From: Gymnogyps californianus | Lineage: Eukaryota; Chordata; Aves; Accipitriformes; Cathartidae | DNA: 64,000 nt | Direction of reading: 5' to 3' | NCBI RefSeq assembly: GCF_018139145.2 | Contig: NC_059478.1 | Span: 3,100,001 to 3,164,000, forward strand | Part shown: positions 1 to 12,563 of the stretch, one piece after another | Layout of the letters: each line of letters begins with the position of its first letter | Position numbering within the stretch: the stretch's first letter is position 1 | Position numbers and translations under genes: made by a program | The notes under the pieces: model-generated | Database searches by the model: none | What the model was told of the DNA's origin: nothing | What the model saw: the letters and a program-made list of their open reading frames with translations, nothing else

Positions 1-3000
1 AGGAAACGTTACAGCTCCCGTGAAAACACTGAAGCACTGAAATATAGAGATAAAGCTCACTCCCTCTCAATTGCAGTTCTGCAACAGGCTCTGCACCGTG
101 AGGAGGCCAGCTGTCTGCCGTAAGAGCCAGCTCATGTAGGCACCTCGAAAGAATAATTTAAAATTCTCTCTGCACAATGCTCACACATCCAAGTTTATTT
201 TGGGAGTCCCATTATGTTATATACGAGCTCTGAACACTTATGTGGGTGATTCATTGTACCTAATATCACACGCTAACTGTTGTACTACCAAGAGCATATG
301 GTAAGGAAGCCACTCTTCCAGAGCCAACAGATGAGACTGCTAATAGGGATACATTACTGAAACTAAATTCAACACTTTCAATTATCTTTCGTTGCATGTG
401 ATGTATGCAGCTTGTTGGCTTGGTGTCTGGGAACATGTCATTTTCAAATATGCATATATTTTACCAGTAATGTTTTGCAGACTGAAATCTGTGGCTAAGT
501 ATATTTTAGGAAAAGGGCTACAACTTGAGTAGAGCTAGAAAACCGCACAGTGTCTCCGTGAAGAGAAGTACCAAGGATGCCAAAGAAAATCAAGATGGAA
601 GAGTACATGGGATACAGAACAATAAGTTAACATATCTTCATAAATACACACAGCCTGTTTACATTTGTAATACACATTAAAAATATGCATCACAGCCCCC
701 ATTTGTGGCTTATCCCGACAGAGATTATCAGCCTCATAGCTGCCAGTATTACTCCTTTAGCTTACACAGAACAGTCTCTGCTGAACACCCAAGGTCCAAA
801 CCCCGCTGACAACCTGCAGTAAGGGCCAATGAGGTGTAAAACGTTCTGATAAGCCACATCATTAGGCATCCACCAACACCCTCCACAAAGCAGACTCGCA
901 GAAATCCCTAAATTTATGCTGGAGCTGCCTGCACAGGCTGCGTCTGAGCATTACTCAGTTTTAGCTCAAAATGTCCTACCAGGGCAAGTTCTTCAGCAGG
1001 GCTGAAGGTCTGGAGTCAGATCACAACCAGGGAGGACATCACAGTGGGGCACAACCTATTCCCCCATGTGAGCTAGGCTCATCTGAGCACTCAGTATCCA
1101 TATGGTAGGATGAAAAATGGTATGAAACAAATCTCTGGGACTATTATTTGGACAGTCAACCCCAGAGCAGGAAAAAGTTATAAAGCAGAAAGCCTCTCAC
1201 TTGACTTCATGCCTCCTAAATTCAGGGCTTCAACTGAACTAACCTTTGCTCCCTCTGCAGCCTGTGAAAGCAAATGAGACCTCCAAAGAGTCTTTAAAAA
1301 TTCATAAGTGATGAATTGCTCCATAAAGGTGCTACTTTCTTGTTGTGAATTACAGAAAGAACCTTAGGGTAGCTAGTCTCTCAGCTGAGGTTCTTCAGCT
1401 AAGTGCCTAAAGTGAAATGGGATTAATCCTGTCCTCAGTGTCGTGGTTTCATGTATCTTGACATAACATGATCCTATTCAAGTGCTTCAGGAACATGAAG
1501 TCATTGTCCTTCTCCTCTGGCAAAAACAGGGAAAAGCTCAGCTCACGTCTGCAGTTACCAAAGAATAGGTTGCACATATTCTTCGAAAGGCAACAAGAGA
1601 AGTTTAACCATAGACCACAAGGGGATATGCGTGACCTAAACCACTCTGATCCCACTTAAAAATATAACATTGCAAACTATCCCTATACAAAATGCAAATC
1701 TTGGACCCAGAATTCACCCAATAGCAACTGCATAGCGTGAATTCACAATAGGCATAACTGAAGGATCTCATAAATCAGATCTGAGCGCAACACACCTAAA
1801 GCAGGAAATCCTAAACACTGGCAATAGTTATAAAAAATGAATTATATTCAACAATGTAATTGAGGGGTAAAACACATATTCCCGGGCAGTAGTAAAGAAA
1901 GCATGAAGCAGCCAGCCCAGAGCACATTTTGTTAAATCCATCCTATTTCTTCTAACAAACTGTTGAATATCAAGGCATGGTGAGCCAATCAAGTAACACC
2001 ATCAGTCTCTTTCAACAGAGAAATTGTTTTGCCATTTGCAAACTGAAAAACATATGTTCTCAATATTTTCTCTGATGTATGCATCTCCTTCAAAACCAAA
2101 GTCCAGAGCATATGCCAAAAATCAAATCATTGATTGGAAAATATATACCAACTGGCATCTGAGGGCTTTCTCTGTCTAAAGGGTTCCTCCAGTCATTCTT
2201 TAGGTCACATTCAAAATCCATTAACTAAATGAAATATCTGCTCCTTTTCCGTACTCCTTAATCCAGCTTATCCAGATCCTCAACTGACTGAATTGAATCC
2301 ACTCTAGTATAAATTCCAAGCAGCCTCCAATACACACACAAAAAGTGCAAAGCACAAGTCAGAAAAAGACTACAGAGACATACCTCAAGTCCATGCAGCA
2401 TAACGGAAATAGCTCTGAGGTTCCTAGTAAGTTGGTACAGCAGGATGAAGAATGTCACAGACACATAACAAAGCACCGACCCAATATAAACTCATTTTGC
2501 TCACCATTGGTTAAGAAAAGTTCAAGCACAATTTGTACCAGCAAATGGAGTCCCATCACTCCATCCCCCCCTACACAGGACAAGTATTGTTCACCCTTCT
2601 GCAGTTAACACGCGGCCCAGCTCTGTATCATGCAATAGAGAGCTTTCAAAAGGCATGTGAACACGTCCTCATGCCCGATCCAAATCAAGTTGGTACTGCT
2701 GGATGGTAGTGCAGCACATGGAGCAAGGATTCAGGATCAGAGAGTCTCAGTTTCAGCAGTCTTGAGTTCTTGGGGGTTTTTTTTGCTTCATTCTCGTCTG
2801 AGAACTCAAGCTCCTCTCTTCAGCAGAGGCATTCACTCTTAATTCCCCACCACAGAAGGCATTGTTTTTCATAGTTATCTTCTAGCATTGCCACTTCAAA
2901 AGAGCAAGGCTGGCATTTCAAGAGGCAAATATTCTCTGGTTAGCCACCTTGTCAACTCCCCTCTGTATATTTCAGTGACAATTCATCTTACAATGAACAC

Positions 3001-4818
3001 TATTGCCTCAGTTAAAGTGAGATAAAGATGTATATAATATTTATGCCTCCTTATTCATTTCATTACTGTGCATTCTCAGAAAATAACTGTTTTCTCCAGA
3101 TAAGAAAGACAGAATATATCAATCTGAGGGAGGGACAGCTTAGTCATAGTTTAAAAGCACTTGAGGATCTGCATCAAATATCTGCTTTTTATAAATCATT
3201 AGAAATTTGATTTGTGGGCATTTAAACCAATTCAGTAGACACACACATCATCAGAAATTTCTCTTTTCTTTCCATACCACAGAGCTCCCATCAAGACTCG
3301 TAACCAATGTGGCCTACTGTTAAACAATTATTGCCATGAATAGGATTAACTTGGCTTCTATACATGACTGTGTGGAAACACAAGCTACAGCAACTTTTGA
3401 GAAATAAATTCGAAGTGGGGGACAGAAGAGGGGAAGGAGAATGGGGGAAGTCAGAAGACTATGAATTCAGCTCTTACACTGTTGGTATCTACCTTCTCCC
3501 CACTGCTTCCAGTTATCAGACATTGCTACCGTAGATGAGAGTAACTATCATTCCCTGCTTCACAAGGAGGAGAGAGCGCAGTCCTCAGCTGCCCAGGCAG
3601 GCAGAGAACACAGCTTCAACAGATCCTCCTTCCACACCGTGTTTCAGAGGCATTAAGCCATATTCACTGCTTGGGTAATTCAGGACATGGTGACATATGC
3701 TGTACAGCCACTTTTTATCTAGGGCAACAGTTCACTGGTTTTTCAGTTTAACTGGCACCAGTTTGATCACTTTCTAATCTGGTTCAGTATTGTGTGACAT
3801 TTACTTCGAGATCAATCAGCAAATAGTTAAAGCAGCAGAAATAATGGGGCAGCAACCTCTAATGGGAAGCCAGGGACAAATCTTTTTGTGCAGAACAGCA
3901 GCAGCTGAAAGACCAACCAGAGCTTCATACTGTCACTGTGTGGATTTGTGCTGCTCTTCAAATGTGTATTTTGTGATGTACGCCTACACTTCTACACTGA
4001 TGTCCCCAACAACAGTGACGAGTGGCTTCTCAACAGGTTCAGTTCACTGCAGATGATCTAAAGACACAATCGTACCTGGAGTGGAAGTTACAGAACCTAC
4101 ACACACACCACCCTTCCCTTCTCAGCAAGGTGTGTGATCCTCCAGCAAAGTCTATATTTTGCTATCTACTAGTCTTCAGAAAATACAATAGTAGTAAGTG
4201 ATATGAAGGAAAACCTACTATACTGGGAAGTGAAAGAGCTTTCAGGTGCATGGAGGGATAACAGTAATGTAAAGATTCTAAGGTAACTGATAGAAAGCTC
4301 TCACTTTAAAAACCACTGTATTCGGGAGTGAATTTAAAACTCTTTACAATTATTTGCCACATTGTTGCATAGCTAATGGTTGAGTTTGCAATGGCACTGT
4401 AATAGTGACTGCAATTTGGGACACAACACGTTAAGTATCCTCTATGTACACTCCAGAAGCTATGAGAACAGGCGTATGCTGCTGAACAGCAAGCCTCATT
4501 TGCTAGACGACACCAGTAATAATTATTGGGACAGAATAACATCGGGATGCATTACTAATGAGCTACAGAGTTTTTCACATAATTGTCACCACTTGGAGCT
4601 GGGGATAGCAAAGCAAAATAGAACAAGTAGCTTCTGTACAAGTTCAGCAGGCAACAATTTCAAATGTAACATGAAAAATAATTCATAATGCAAAGCAGAA
4701 GAGAATGACATATTTGAGGCATTATCACTTTTTTCCTAAGGAAAAGACAATCTCCATTGTATCTTCAAGTAAAAACACGGATAAAAATCCTTTCCCTTGC
4801 AAAAAGGATTCAAGAATC

Positions 4819-4833
4819 GGGGGGGGGGGGGGG
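4819..4833 (+). repeat. Homopolymer (G)15
   Basis: Fifteen consecutive G bases inside AT-rich intronic sequence. Such runs are slippage-prone and often mis-sized in sequencing. Confidence 0.95.
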
Positions 4834-5285
4834 AATTAACCATTCTGCATACCTTCAGGGCTGGACAGGCAGAGTTAAGACAGTAGAAAAATAAGTTGTG
4901 ATGCTCTAGTAGGCTTTTGGATGATGTCACAACATTTTGGCTGCCTCGCAGATTTTGGAGCTTCTGGCACTGGTGATATTGTCTTCTGTAATTTATACAA
5001 ACAGCTACTTTTAGAGGGACCCCAGATAAATCCTTCCAGAGGATCAAGAAAACAGCCATGTAATCACATAAAATTGATGTTATAGATACCACAATGTCTC
5101 CATTAAGGATGACAATAAGGTTTCAAAACACTTATTTCACATACAGTCAGTACGGTTATCATAGAAGTCTCAGAGATGGAAAATATCTGTAGGTGCTTTA
5201 GACTTTATCCTTATCAACTCGGAACTGTTCACTATTATATAGTATTGGTGATTGTCATTCAACTGATGACAGTAACAGTAAAACT

Positions 5286-5309
5286 TAGTAGTAGTAGTAA
5301 CAACAACAA
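5286..5309 (+). repeat. Compound microsatellite (TAG)n(AAC)n
   Basis: Four TAG/AGT units run directly into three AAC units. It is short and its two motifs abut without a gap, as expected of a microsatellite that arose by slippage. Confidence 0.7.
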
Positions 5310-7677
5310 TAAAGAGGCAGTATTTGAGCCTTAAGGAAACAGAGTATTTCCTGCTGAAATTGTCAACGGTGAAATAATAAGTAATAGTAACATTTCAACA
5401 GTTATAGCACAAAAGGGCACATTTAACAGTTATTATGCCCAGTTCTGGTTATCGTTTGTCTTCAGACATACCAAGACAGCACTGAACAGCTGTAAGTTTA
5501 CATTGCGTCTCCTAAAATGTGAAAGAAAAACTCATAACTTGGACATGCAGTCATTATTGCTGTCACTATATATCTAAGGAAGTCCAAAATAAATCAAGCC
5601 CAAAACAACCTTACACAACCTTGAGTTTTTCAGATTGGTGGCCTCAGAAATTTCTGAAAATCCTAAGAACACTACTCTGAAAGATCAGCCGTGACAACTC
5701 TAACCTGATATTCTGTGATACATCAGTAGAGCTACTGCACCAGAACAGGGAGATCAGACTTGTTAAATTCGCACATTTTTTCCCCACTTTGGATTTTAGG
5801 AATAATATGAAACCCACTCAACTCTCAAAAAGAAAACTATTTGAATTAAGTGGAGCGAATAATTTTCTTTGCCTCTGACCTTACTCTTACCAAACAGAGT
5901 TGGGGCAACTCTTCTCTTTCCTTGCTATAAAAACTATGGGATTTTGATAAGTACCCAGTGTTTGCAAAACATTTGCCCACAGAACTTCACTGGCAAGCAG
6001 TTTATTCCTCCTTGCCAACCTAATAATTTGTCTAGTTCAAATATCAGACAGCTTTCAAACAGTTTTACCTACTGAGGAAGGTAAGGAGACCTGCTGAATG
6101 TGGACGGGAAGAGCTACTGCCCAAAGACAGGCAGACCTTCCCAGAATCCACCAAGTCCTCAGTTCCTGATGGGCAGAGATTCCCATTTCCATCTCACTGT
6201 GTGGTTTGCAGAATACAACAGATTGACGTGAGGTCAGTCCAGGACACATGCACACAGCAGCAACCCACTGAACCTTTCTCTTTCTTAAGCAAAAGATATA
6301 CTGTAAAACACTGGCAATATCCCTCCCCCACCTCTTCTCTAACTCCTCTAGTTCCATCACAGTGTACTCAAAACTCAATTAAAAACCACTGTATTACACC
6401 CACACAGTGCTGAATGTCACTCACCGAAGTACTAAGGAAGTTTATACCACGCCACAGCACAGCTTATAACAGACCAACCTCAAATAAGTGCTATTACTTA
6501 CCCACAAACACAATGACACCAGCAGGTCTACCTGACCCCCAGAATGAGAACCGCAAGGGAATGGCACACCGCAGGAGCCCCCAGACTTTTCTCGTGCTGC
6601 CCCCACCCCTTGTACAAATGCCACTTCTGTAGTGCTGGCAAACTCAGGTACCAGTACAAAATACCGCATTTCCCTTAAAACTTGTCCTCCCTGCTTTGAA
6701 AACGACTGCCATACAGTTTCTCCACAGCCATGTTCCTATTCTTCAGTAAAACTAACACCAAGTCTTGACGGACTTATTCCCTCGCCCAAAGGAAGCAGAG
6801 GGAATCCTGAAGACAATGACCACCTCCTCAGGCTATACCAGAAGGACCATTCAACTTCTCCTCAATGGGAAAAGGCTTCAGACAACCCATTTATATACCT
6901 TCGGCCTTTGCCTGAAAAGTTTAACAGACACCCATAAATCTGAGAGTAAAGCCTGAGGCCAAAGAACTCAAGTGACAGAAGAATGCAAAAGGGTAAGTGC
7001 AGGGCAACATGTTGGAGAAAAGCTATCAGAAGAGTCTGATGTCAGAAACCTGCTGGGCAGTAAAGAGGCAGTGATACTGTTTACCTGTAGATACAGAAAC
7101 AACAAAGTGGTGGCTCATATTGGGAAGGCTGGCCATGCAGCCACTGCAGTTGAATTTCAGGAAGAGTTTCAGCTGAGCAGGGGTGGAAGTTTTATTGCTA
7201 CACTCAGATGACAATTTATTCTTCATCACTCACAAGTGTCTTTTTCAAGGCAGAAGTTAACACGTAAAGGAAAGCTTATACTTCTCCATTTCTGCACACA
7301 GCTTACCACCTCCCTTTATTATCCATTTGTATAACCACAATACTTTTTATATCAGCAAGTATGAAAAATTTTAATTCCATTAATAGCCTAATTTCTTATG
7401 TCTCTCCTCTGGAAAAACCATTATTTCTTCTTCATTATAACTTCTCAAAAAACTATCAAACCTGCAAAAACCAAAGTTCTTAGACCTTTCATATGACCTT
7501 CTGAACTTGTTCCAAGCTAGTAAGTGGCCCAGCAGCCTAACTGTTGTTATGGATATAGCATTGCAAGTCTGTTAAATAAAAGAGACCCCAAGTTGTAAAA
7601 TTAAACATAATTATGTACCTTTACTCCATGATATAATCAGAGCTTTACTCTCAAAAAAAAGAGGAGTGGGATCAAGG

Positions 7678-7693
7678 AAAAAAAAAAAAAAAA
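7678..7693 (+). repeat. Homopolymer (A)16
   Basis: Sixteen A bases. I see no SINE or processed pseudogene body on its 5' side, so it is reported only as a simple repeat. Confidence 0.85.
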
Positions 7694-7711
7694 CCACTGT
7701 ACTTCTAGTTC

Positions 7712-7780
7712 TCCTACTATGTGACCCTAGGTGGATGACTTCAGTTCAATACTATTTTCCCATCTGAACAAAGCAGCACT
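7712..7780 (-). repeat. MIR-like SINE relic (antisense)
   Basis: The plus strand reads like a decayed reverse complement of the MIR core: TATGTGACCCTAGG, then a spaced GACTTCAGTT, then TTTTCCCATCTGAAC. The MIR reverse strand has TGTGACCTTGGGCAAGTCAC followed by CAGTTTCCCCATCTG. The order and spacing match, with many substitutions. MIR-type SINEs are old and shared across amniotes. The A run just before it (7678-7693) is in the wrong place to be its tail. Confidence 0.5.
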
Positions 7781-9331
7781 AACGTTTTCCCTTTTCTCAC
7801 ACAGGCAATATGTTCCCTATCTGACTTGTAAGAAAAAGGGTTAGGAGATGCTCATATCAGAGATTTGTAGACGTGGAGAATATTAACAGGCAAACATCAT
7901 CCTGTGCACTAGGAAGTCCAGAGGTTATATATTCCCTTCATTTTTCTTGTAATTAAAATTAGTTACTGGAGTTTGGTCTATAAAATAGTCATTCACACTA
8001 AAGGAATGCTTGATTAAATCACACTGAGTCAGAGTTATTAGTGGTATAATTCCATTAGCTTTACAGAAAAATACCAGGGATGAATTTGTCCTCTTAGGCT
8101 TATTTTCCATTCCAAAATTCCTTAATGGCATAAAGAAAAAACAGAAAAGCTGGCCACAGATGTTAAATAAAGGCATTCTGAGTCCAATCCCGTTTCCACA
8201 GGATACAATGGGAGTTACTAGGAGATCGGGACCCACAACATGCAACTACAAAAGCATTTGATGATCTTAAGCTTTAGCTCCAGTTCAAAGTTTTCCTGTG
8301 CCAACTCTTCTTAATTCGGGACATTTTTATTTATTTACTTATTTTTGAGTTTTTCCATTGAACACACGTCTGGCAAGAGATTTCTTTGTCAACAGCCCTT
8401 TTCAATATCTACAAAACTTCTGTGATCATGTTTAGGCATTGAAAAACCACAATAGAAAAATTCCTGTAATCTGTGAAAGCGTTGCACATGCTTACACATG
8501 AAGTGGAATCCAAAACAAAAGGCTTTTTCAAAATGGAGATGTCAGCATACCACCAGATGGTACACGAATTTGTAATGAAACCCGTTACAAATTTTTTCTG
8601 TAGGCCATAATTCTATGCCAAAAACCTCAGGTTTGATACTAAAAAAAAGTACTTGTTAATTATTACTCTTTTACCAAAATACCATAGTCTGAGCAAAATA
8701 CCATTGCAATACTCATAACGCTACATTTAAATCTACTATCAAAGACCACAATGTGTTGATATATCACAATGCAGCATTAATATGCAGCACTTGGGTAACA
8801 ATGTAGTCCAGTAGAATATAGGAGGATTTTTAAATAACTCAAATTATTTATAATTCAGCTGTACCTTGTGTGATGTCAAGTACCCTTCCAAGACACATTC
8901 TTGTACGGTTTTGTTGAATATGCTCTCCTCATCAACAACTCTTTCTTTATGGTGCTTAGAAAGCACTTGAGCTGTTTCACTAAACAGTACCAATCAAGCA
9001 GTACTGCTAAGTGAATGACTGGGGCACTGTTCAGCATACACTGTGCAACATAAGTTAGGAAAACAATGAAGTTAAAAGCCAAATCCACACCAACTTTAAA
9101 TTGTAATTACCTATCAATAAAGAGGGTATCTGCATCAGAACAGCTTTATCCAAAGAGAAGCTCCTTGGATCTGAGGTCCAGCTATATGTTGCACTCCTTG
9201 TAGAGTCCCATTTGCCTCATGGACTACAGTACCTCACAAAAACGTCAAAAAAATTTGTCTGTGGGGAAGCTACATATAAAGTTGTTTTTTGAAGAAAAAT
9301 TATCAGTTGAGCAAATAACCAGACAGCTCGC

Positions 9332-9341
9332 GGGGGGGGGG
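9332..9341 (+). repeat. Homopolymer (G)10
   Basis: Ten consecutive G bases following CTCGC, in an otherwise AT-rich stretch of the intron. Confidence 0.9.
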
Positions 9342-11144
9342 AATAATCTCATGCTCATCAATTTAGTTGAGCAGTCTTCAGACAGAACAGCACTAGGTAA
9401 ATGAATTGGACACTGTGAAATACAAACCAAGCAATATTTTTTATTAGATTTTTTGAGAAAAGTTACTTCTCTATATATTCAAAAAAGATGTTGAAGAACT
9501 GGTCACAGCAGTATTTCTTGCATTTTCTTTTCAAGTGCCTAGGCTTGGTCATCATCAGATGTAAGATACCAGATTACCAGCAGTCTGAACTGCTACATCC
9601 ATAAAATTCAAGACACTGGACTGTGGTGTGTCCTTCTAACTCTAAGAGGGACATAGAGAAATAGTTTTCAGAAACTAAGACAAAATGAAGTTTAAAATTA
9701 TATGTTCTCCACCTTCAAACAGCTTTATGACCTCACAAGTTATCCATCATGCTAAAAAGTAAGGCCCCCTCCGGCTGTGCAGGGAAGTTGAACTTCCATA
9801 TAGAGACATGTAACAGGATACACAATATATGTTTGCCAGCGGTTCTTTGTTGTATAGGTCAGCTCTGCAGATTTAAGTTTCAGTTACTCTACTGAATGAA
9901 ATCTAACATTTGCCAAGGAAAGGGATCTCCTGTGGAAAGAGAGGGAAGGGGGGAGGAGGCAAGGAAGCAAGAAGTCTGTGAGGGGAAAAAATGTGAATCA
10001 AGCAGAGGAAGGTGGCAGTGGATTTGTTGCTAGTGAGGTATGTACACAGCAAGAAGGTAGCGGTACAGCAAAGCATGATTAAAAGAATCAGTCTGTAATA
10101 GAAGCAAAGATCCTGGAGAGCCTGTGGAAGCAAGAGGGTCAGGGAGATGGGAGAAAAGGAATGAAAAGGAGAAAATGTGCAGAAGAAAAACTGAATGAGG
10201 AAGAGAAAACATGGGCTGAGAAAGAAAAAAGTAGCTACTGAAACAAAGGATTTGAAAGTGGCCTGTGATGAAAGTTAAGCATTGGAACTACCCATGATAT
10301 AAAAGCTGGAACTTCTTTCTACTGAGGATGCACAGGAACAAAGGACCATCCACACAAATGTGCAAACTAAAAGTGCACCACGCAAGATCATCTTCTTGCT
10401 CTCATGGTTGGTATAGATACCTAAGCCCTCTGAAAAAGAGAACTATCAATTCTTATAGTGAATCACTTTGGTAAGCAGAAAGGGAAGATGTATAAAGTGT
10501 GATTATGGAGAGAAAATAAAACCAAAACACTCCCAACCCATCATGTTGATTTTCTGCCCCATCCAAGGAGAAAGAGCTCCAAGGAGATCTATCAGCTTGA
10601 TTTTCCAAAAGGATATAAGAGAGTTCTAGGCTCTACACTTGACCAAAATCTTTTCCTTCTTGCTTACTTCTATAGCATGATGCTTTTTAAGACCCATATA
10701 TGTTTGTTCCATAAAATAACAAAAAGGTAAAAAGGGGGAAAAAAAAAGAAAGTGACACCAAAGGTGAAAACAGTAAGGTACATAAACAGACCTTTTTGTG
10801 ATAGGACACTCTTATACCACACTGATGGACTCTTTATAGGAGAAAAAAAAAAAGAGAACCTATACAAGCTTAGAGATAACAAAACAGCCAAATTCGCAAA
10901 GACCAGTTTTTCTCTAATTTTCCAAGCATTTGGTTTAAGGTATTTATAACAATAGCAAACATGTGTCTTGTAAGCAGAAGTATCTGTGACTGGGGGGAAA
11001 TATAAGGGGTGTCTGTTTTCATGTGACGATATCCCTGCAAAAATTGAACTCTAAAGAATTGACTTCTGGAATATCATATTCTGAGATATTCCATGGAAAC
11101 TAGAACCAGAAAGTTAATTTTCAAGGGCTTTTTCACACTCTGAC

Positions 11145-11171
11145 TTTTTTTTCTTTCTTTTTTTTTTTTTA
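11145..11171 (+). repeat. T-rich tract
   Basis: A T tract broken by two C bases. On the HMCN1 sense strand it is an A tract. No mobile element body is recognisable beside it. Confidence 0.8.
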
Positions 11172-12047
11172 AATGAGTTTTTTACTGCACAGTACAGCAC
11201 AGCACACATCACCAGCCTGGGGCATCCTGTTCCTATTTCCTCTTCAAGTCACCAGAAGATATTTGACAAGGAAAGAGGAAGAAAGCCAGAGAAAAGGGGT
11301 AGGAAGGGAATAGAAAACAGATGCTGAATGAGAGGAATGCACGATGTACAGCAGAAAGAAAAAAAAGGTAAAATGAGGGAAAGAAATAAGAACCTAAACC
11401 AAAAAAACCACACCATGTAAAGCTTCTGGATCATTCCAGTGCAACTTTCTGAATGTAAACATGGGACAACAAGACTGGAAGAAAAGTGCAACTGTATTAT
11501 GTATGTTCATAAGTGTATTCCCATAGGAGGGCACTGAAAAAAACTTAGTAGCTTCATTACTAGTATACGTGTTCTCTACTAGAAGAGAAGGTCACTGAAG
11601 CCACTTCAGTTCATATTAGAATTATTAAGAGGAGTATTTAATCCCCTAAACTACTTTTTGGTGCATACAGTGCACTTAGAGTCCACTTCAGTTTATCCTG
11701 AAGGCTTTTGGAAGGTCTGCTGGTATTCGTCTGCACGGATGGGGTTCGGAAAACCTTACTCGCTCCTGGCAAGTTACGGCAGCGGAGAGACCCGTGTGGC
11801 AAGCAGCACGGCTAAGATGTGACAGAAATACTTACGCTCCAGTCCCCTGGAAGCGCAGGAAACCCAACCTTTTATAAAAGCCAGCCCTGAGCAGGACCTC
11901 CTCTGCTGTCCTTCCCGGGCTCCCTGGCTTTCCTTCCCGCCCCCGAGCCCACCTCGGCGTGTGCCGCGCTTCGTGCTTCGGGAGACGGCGGCGGAGCCCC
12001 CGCGCCCCTGCCCGGATCCCGCCCGCACCCTCCAGGGAGAAATCCCT

Positions 12048-12049
12048 AC
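12048..12049 (-). other. HMCN1: Splice donor (GT) of HMCN1 exon 1
   Basis: On the minus strand the sequence reads CCAG|GTAGGG, with G of the exon at 12050 and the GT at 12049-12048. The exon ends after the first base of a codon (phase 1). In other vertebrates the residue here is glutamate (FHDPE), which fits a G at the end of exon 1. The open frame continues by chance for about 70 codons past this point in arginine/glycine-rich sequence unlike any hemicentin, which supports the junction. Confidence 0.9.
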
Positions 12050-12335
12050 CTGGATCGTGGAAAGGCACCAACGCGAAGTTGTAAAGCGGTCTCTTGGGTC
12101 TTTTTAGCGACGTTTCCAGGATCTTGGATGCCCCCTCGATAACCTGCACCAGGTCGTCGTACATGGAGCCGGTCACATCAAACACGAACGCCAGGGTGGA
12201 GGCTCCCTCCGGCACCGCCTCGCCGCCGGGCTCCCCCTCGGCGCCGGGCTCGGGCGCAGCGCGGCGGCACAGGGCGAGCAGCAGCACCGCGCCCAGACCC
12301 GCTCCCCACGCTCCGCTGCCCCCGCGGAAAGCCAT
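12050..12335 (-). CDS. HMCN1: Hemicentin-1, first coding exon (partial gene)
   Basis: Encodes the N-terminus of hemicentin-1, a very large secreted extracellular-matrix protein (VWA domain, long Ig array, EGF-like and fibulin-type C-terminus in known family members). The exon gives 95 codons plus one base. Residues 1 to about 26 form a signal peptide with the hydrophobic core [12 protein letters not shown]. Residues about 27-42 are a Gly/Ala/Pro/Glu-rich linker. The VWA domain begins near residue 44 with [21 protein letters not shown]53-V-T-G-S-M58 is the metal-site motif. It ends [11 protein letters not shown] and is followed by CAG|GTAGGG, a phase-1 splice donor, so reading past 12050 is intronic. 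The start ATG at 12335 has a strong context (AAAATGG). The segment from about residue 42 matches HMCN1 as I recall it nearly word for word; HMCN2 differs here (for example tryptophan after GSM). Only exon 1 lies in the window. Confidence 0.95.
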
Positions 12336-12506
12336 TTTCCCCCGCAGCCGGCGCAGCTCCCGCGAAAGGCACTTGGCAATGCCCCGCCCGGAGGAGCGCA
12401 GAGACCGGCGCCCACCGCCCGCCCGCCCGCCCGCTCCCCTCAGCGCGGACGGCAGGAAGCGCCGCAGCTTTTGTCTGCGCGCGGCTGCGGCCCCGCTCCG
12501 CCTTTC

Positions 12507-12563
12507 TTATCGGGCAGGGCTGGGGCAGCGCCGCCCCGAGGGAGAAGGCTGAGCCCCGTCCAT
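12507..12563 (-). other. Possible 18-codon uORF upstream of HMCN1
   Basis: An ATG on the minus strand at 12563 opens a frame of 18 codons that closes with TAA at 12509-12507, 172 bases before the HMCN1 ATG. I saw no other upstream ATG between it and the main start; the longer-looking frames in this stretch begin with GTG. Whether it is transcribed depends on the unknown transcription start. If included in the 5' UTR it could lower translation of the main frame, which is inference. Confidence 0.25.

Larger units (their letters stand above)
1..12049 (-). other. HMCN1: HMCN1 intron 1, 5' (donor-side) part
   Basis: All sequence below the exon 1 splice donor is inferred to be intron 1 of the minus-strand gene, and it continues beyond the window. 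I looked on the minus strand for the expected continuation of the VWA domain (residues following FHDPE in other vertebrates) and saw no frame that fits. The short frames here have no recognisable domain. Contents seen: a 15-base G run near 4819, a 10-base G run near 9332, a small compound microsatellite near 5286, a 16-base A run near 7678, a MIR-like relic near 7712, a 9-bp hairpin near 8567, and purine-rich stretches at about 9900-10260 and 11268-11400 (pyrimidine-rich in the transcript). No exon, RNA gene or intact transposon is visible. Confidence 0.8.

Noticed and set aside
5157..5225. Possible old CR1 3' end in antisense (ATCATAGAAGTCTCAGAGATGG)
   Set aside because: Only about 35 bp resemble an old CR1 tail and the match is not distinctive enough.
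11774..12049. Open frame continuing past HMCN1 exon 1 and overlapping minus-strand frames
   Set aside because: It continues beyond a consensus GT donor into Arg/Gly-rich sequence with no hemicentin similarity; best explained as read-through into intron 1.
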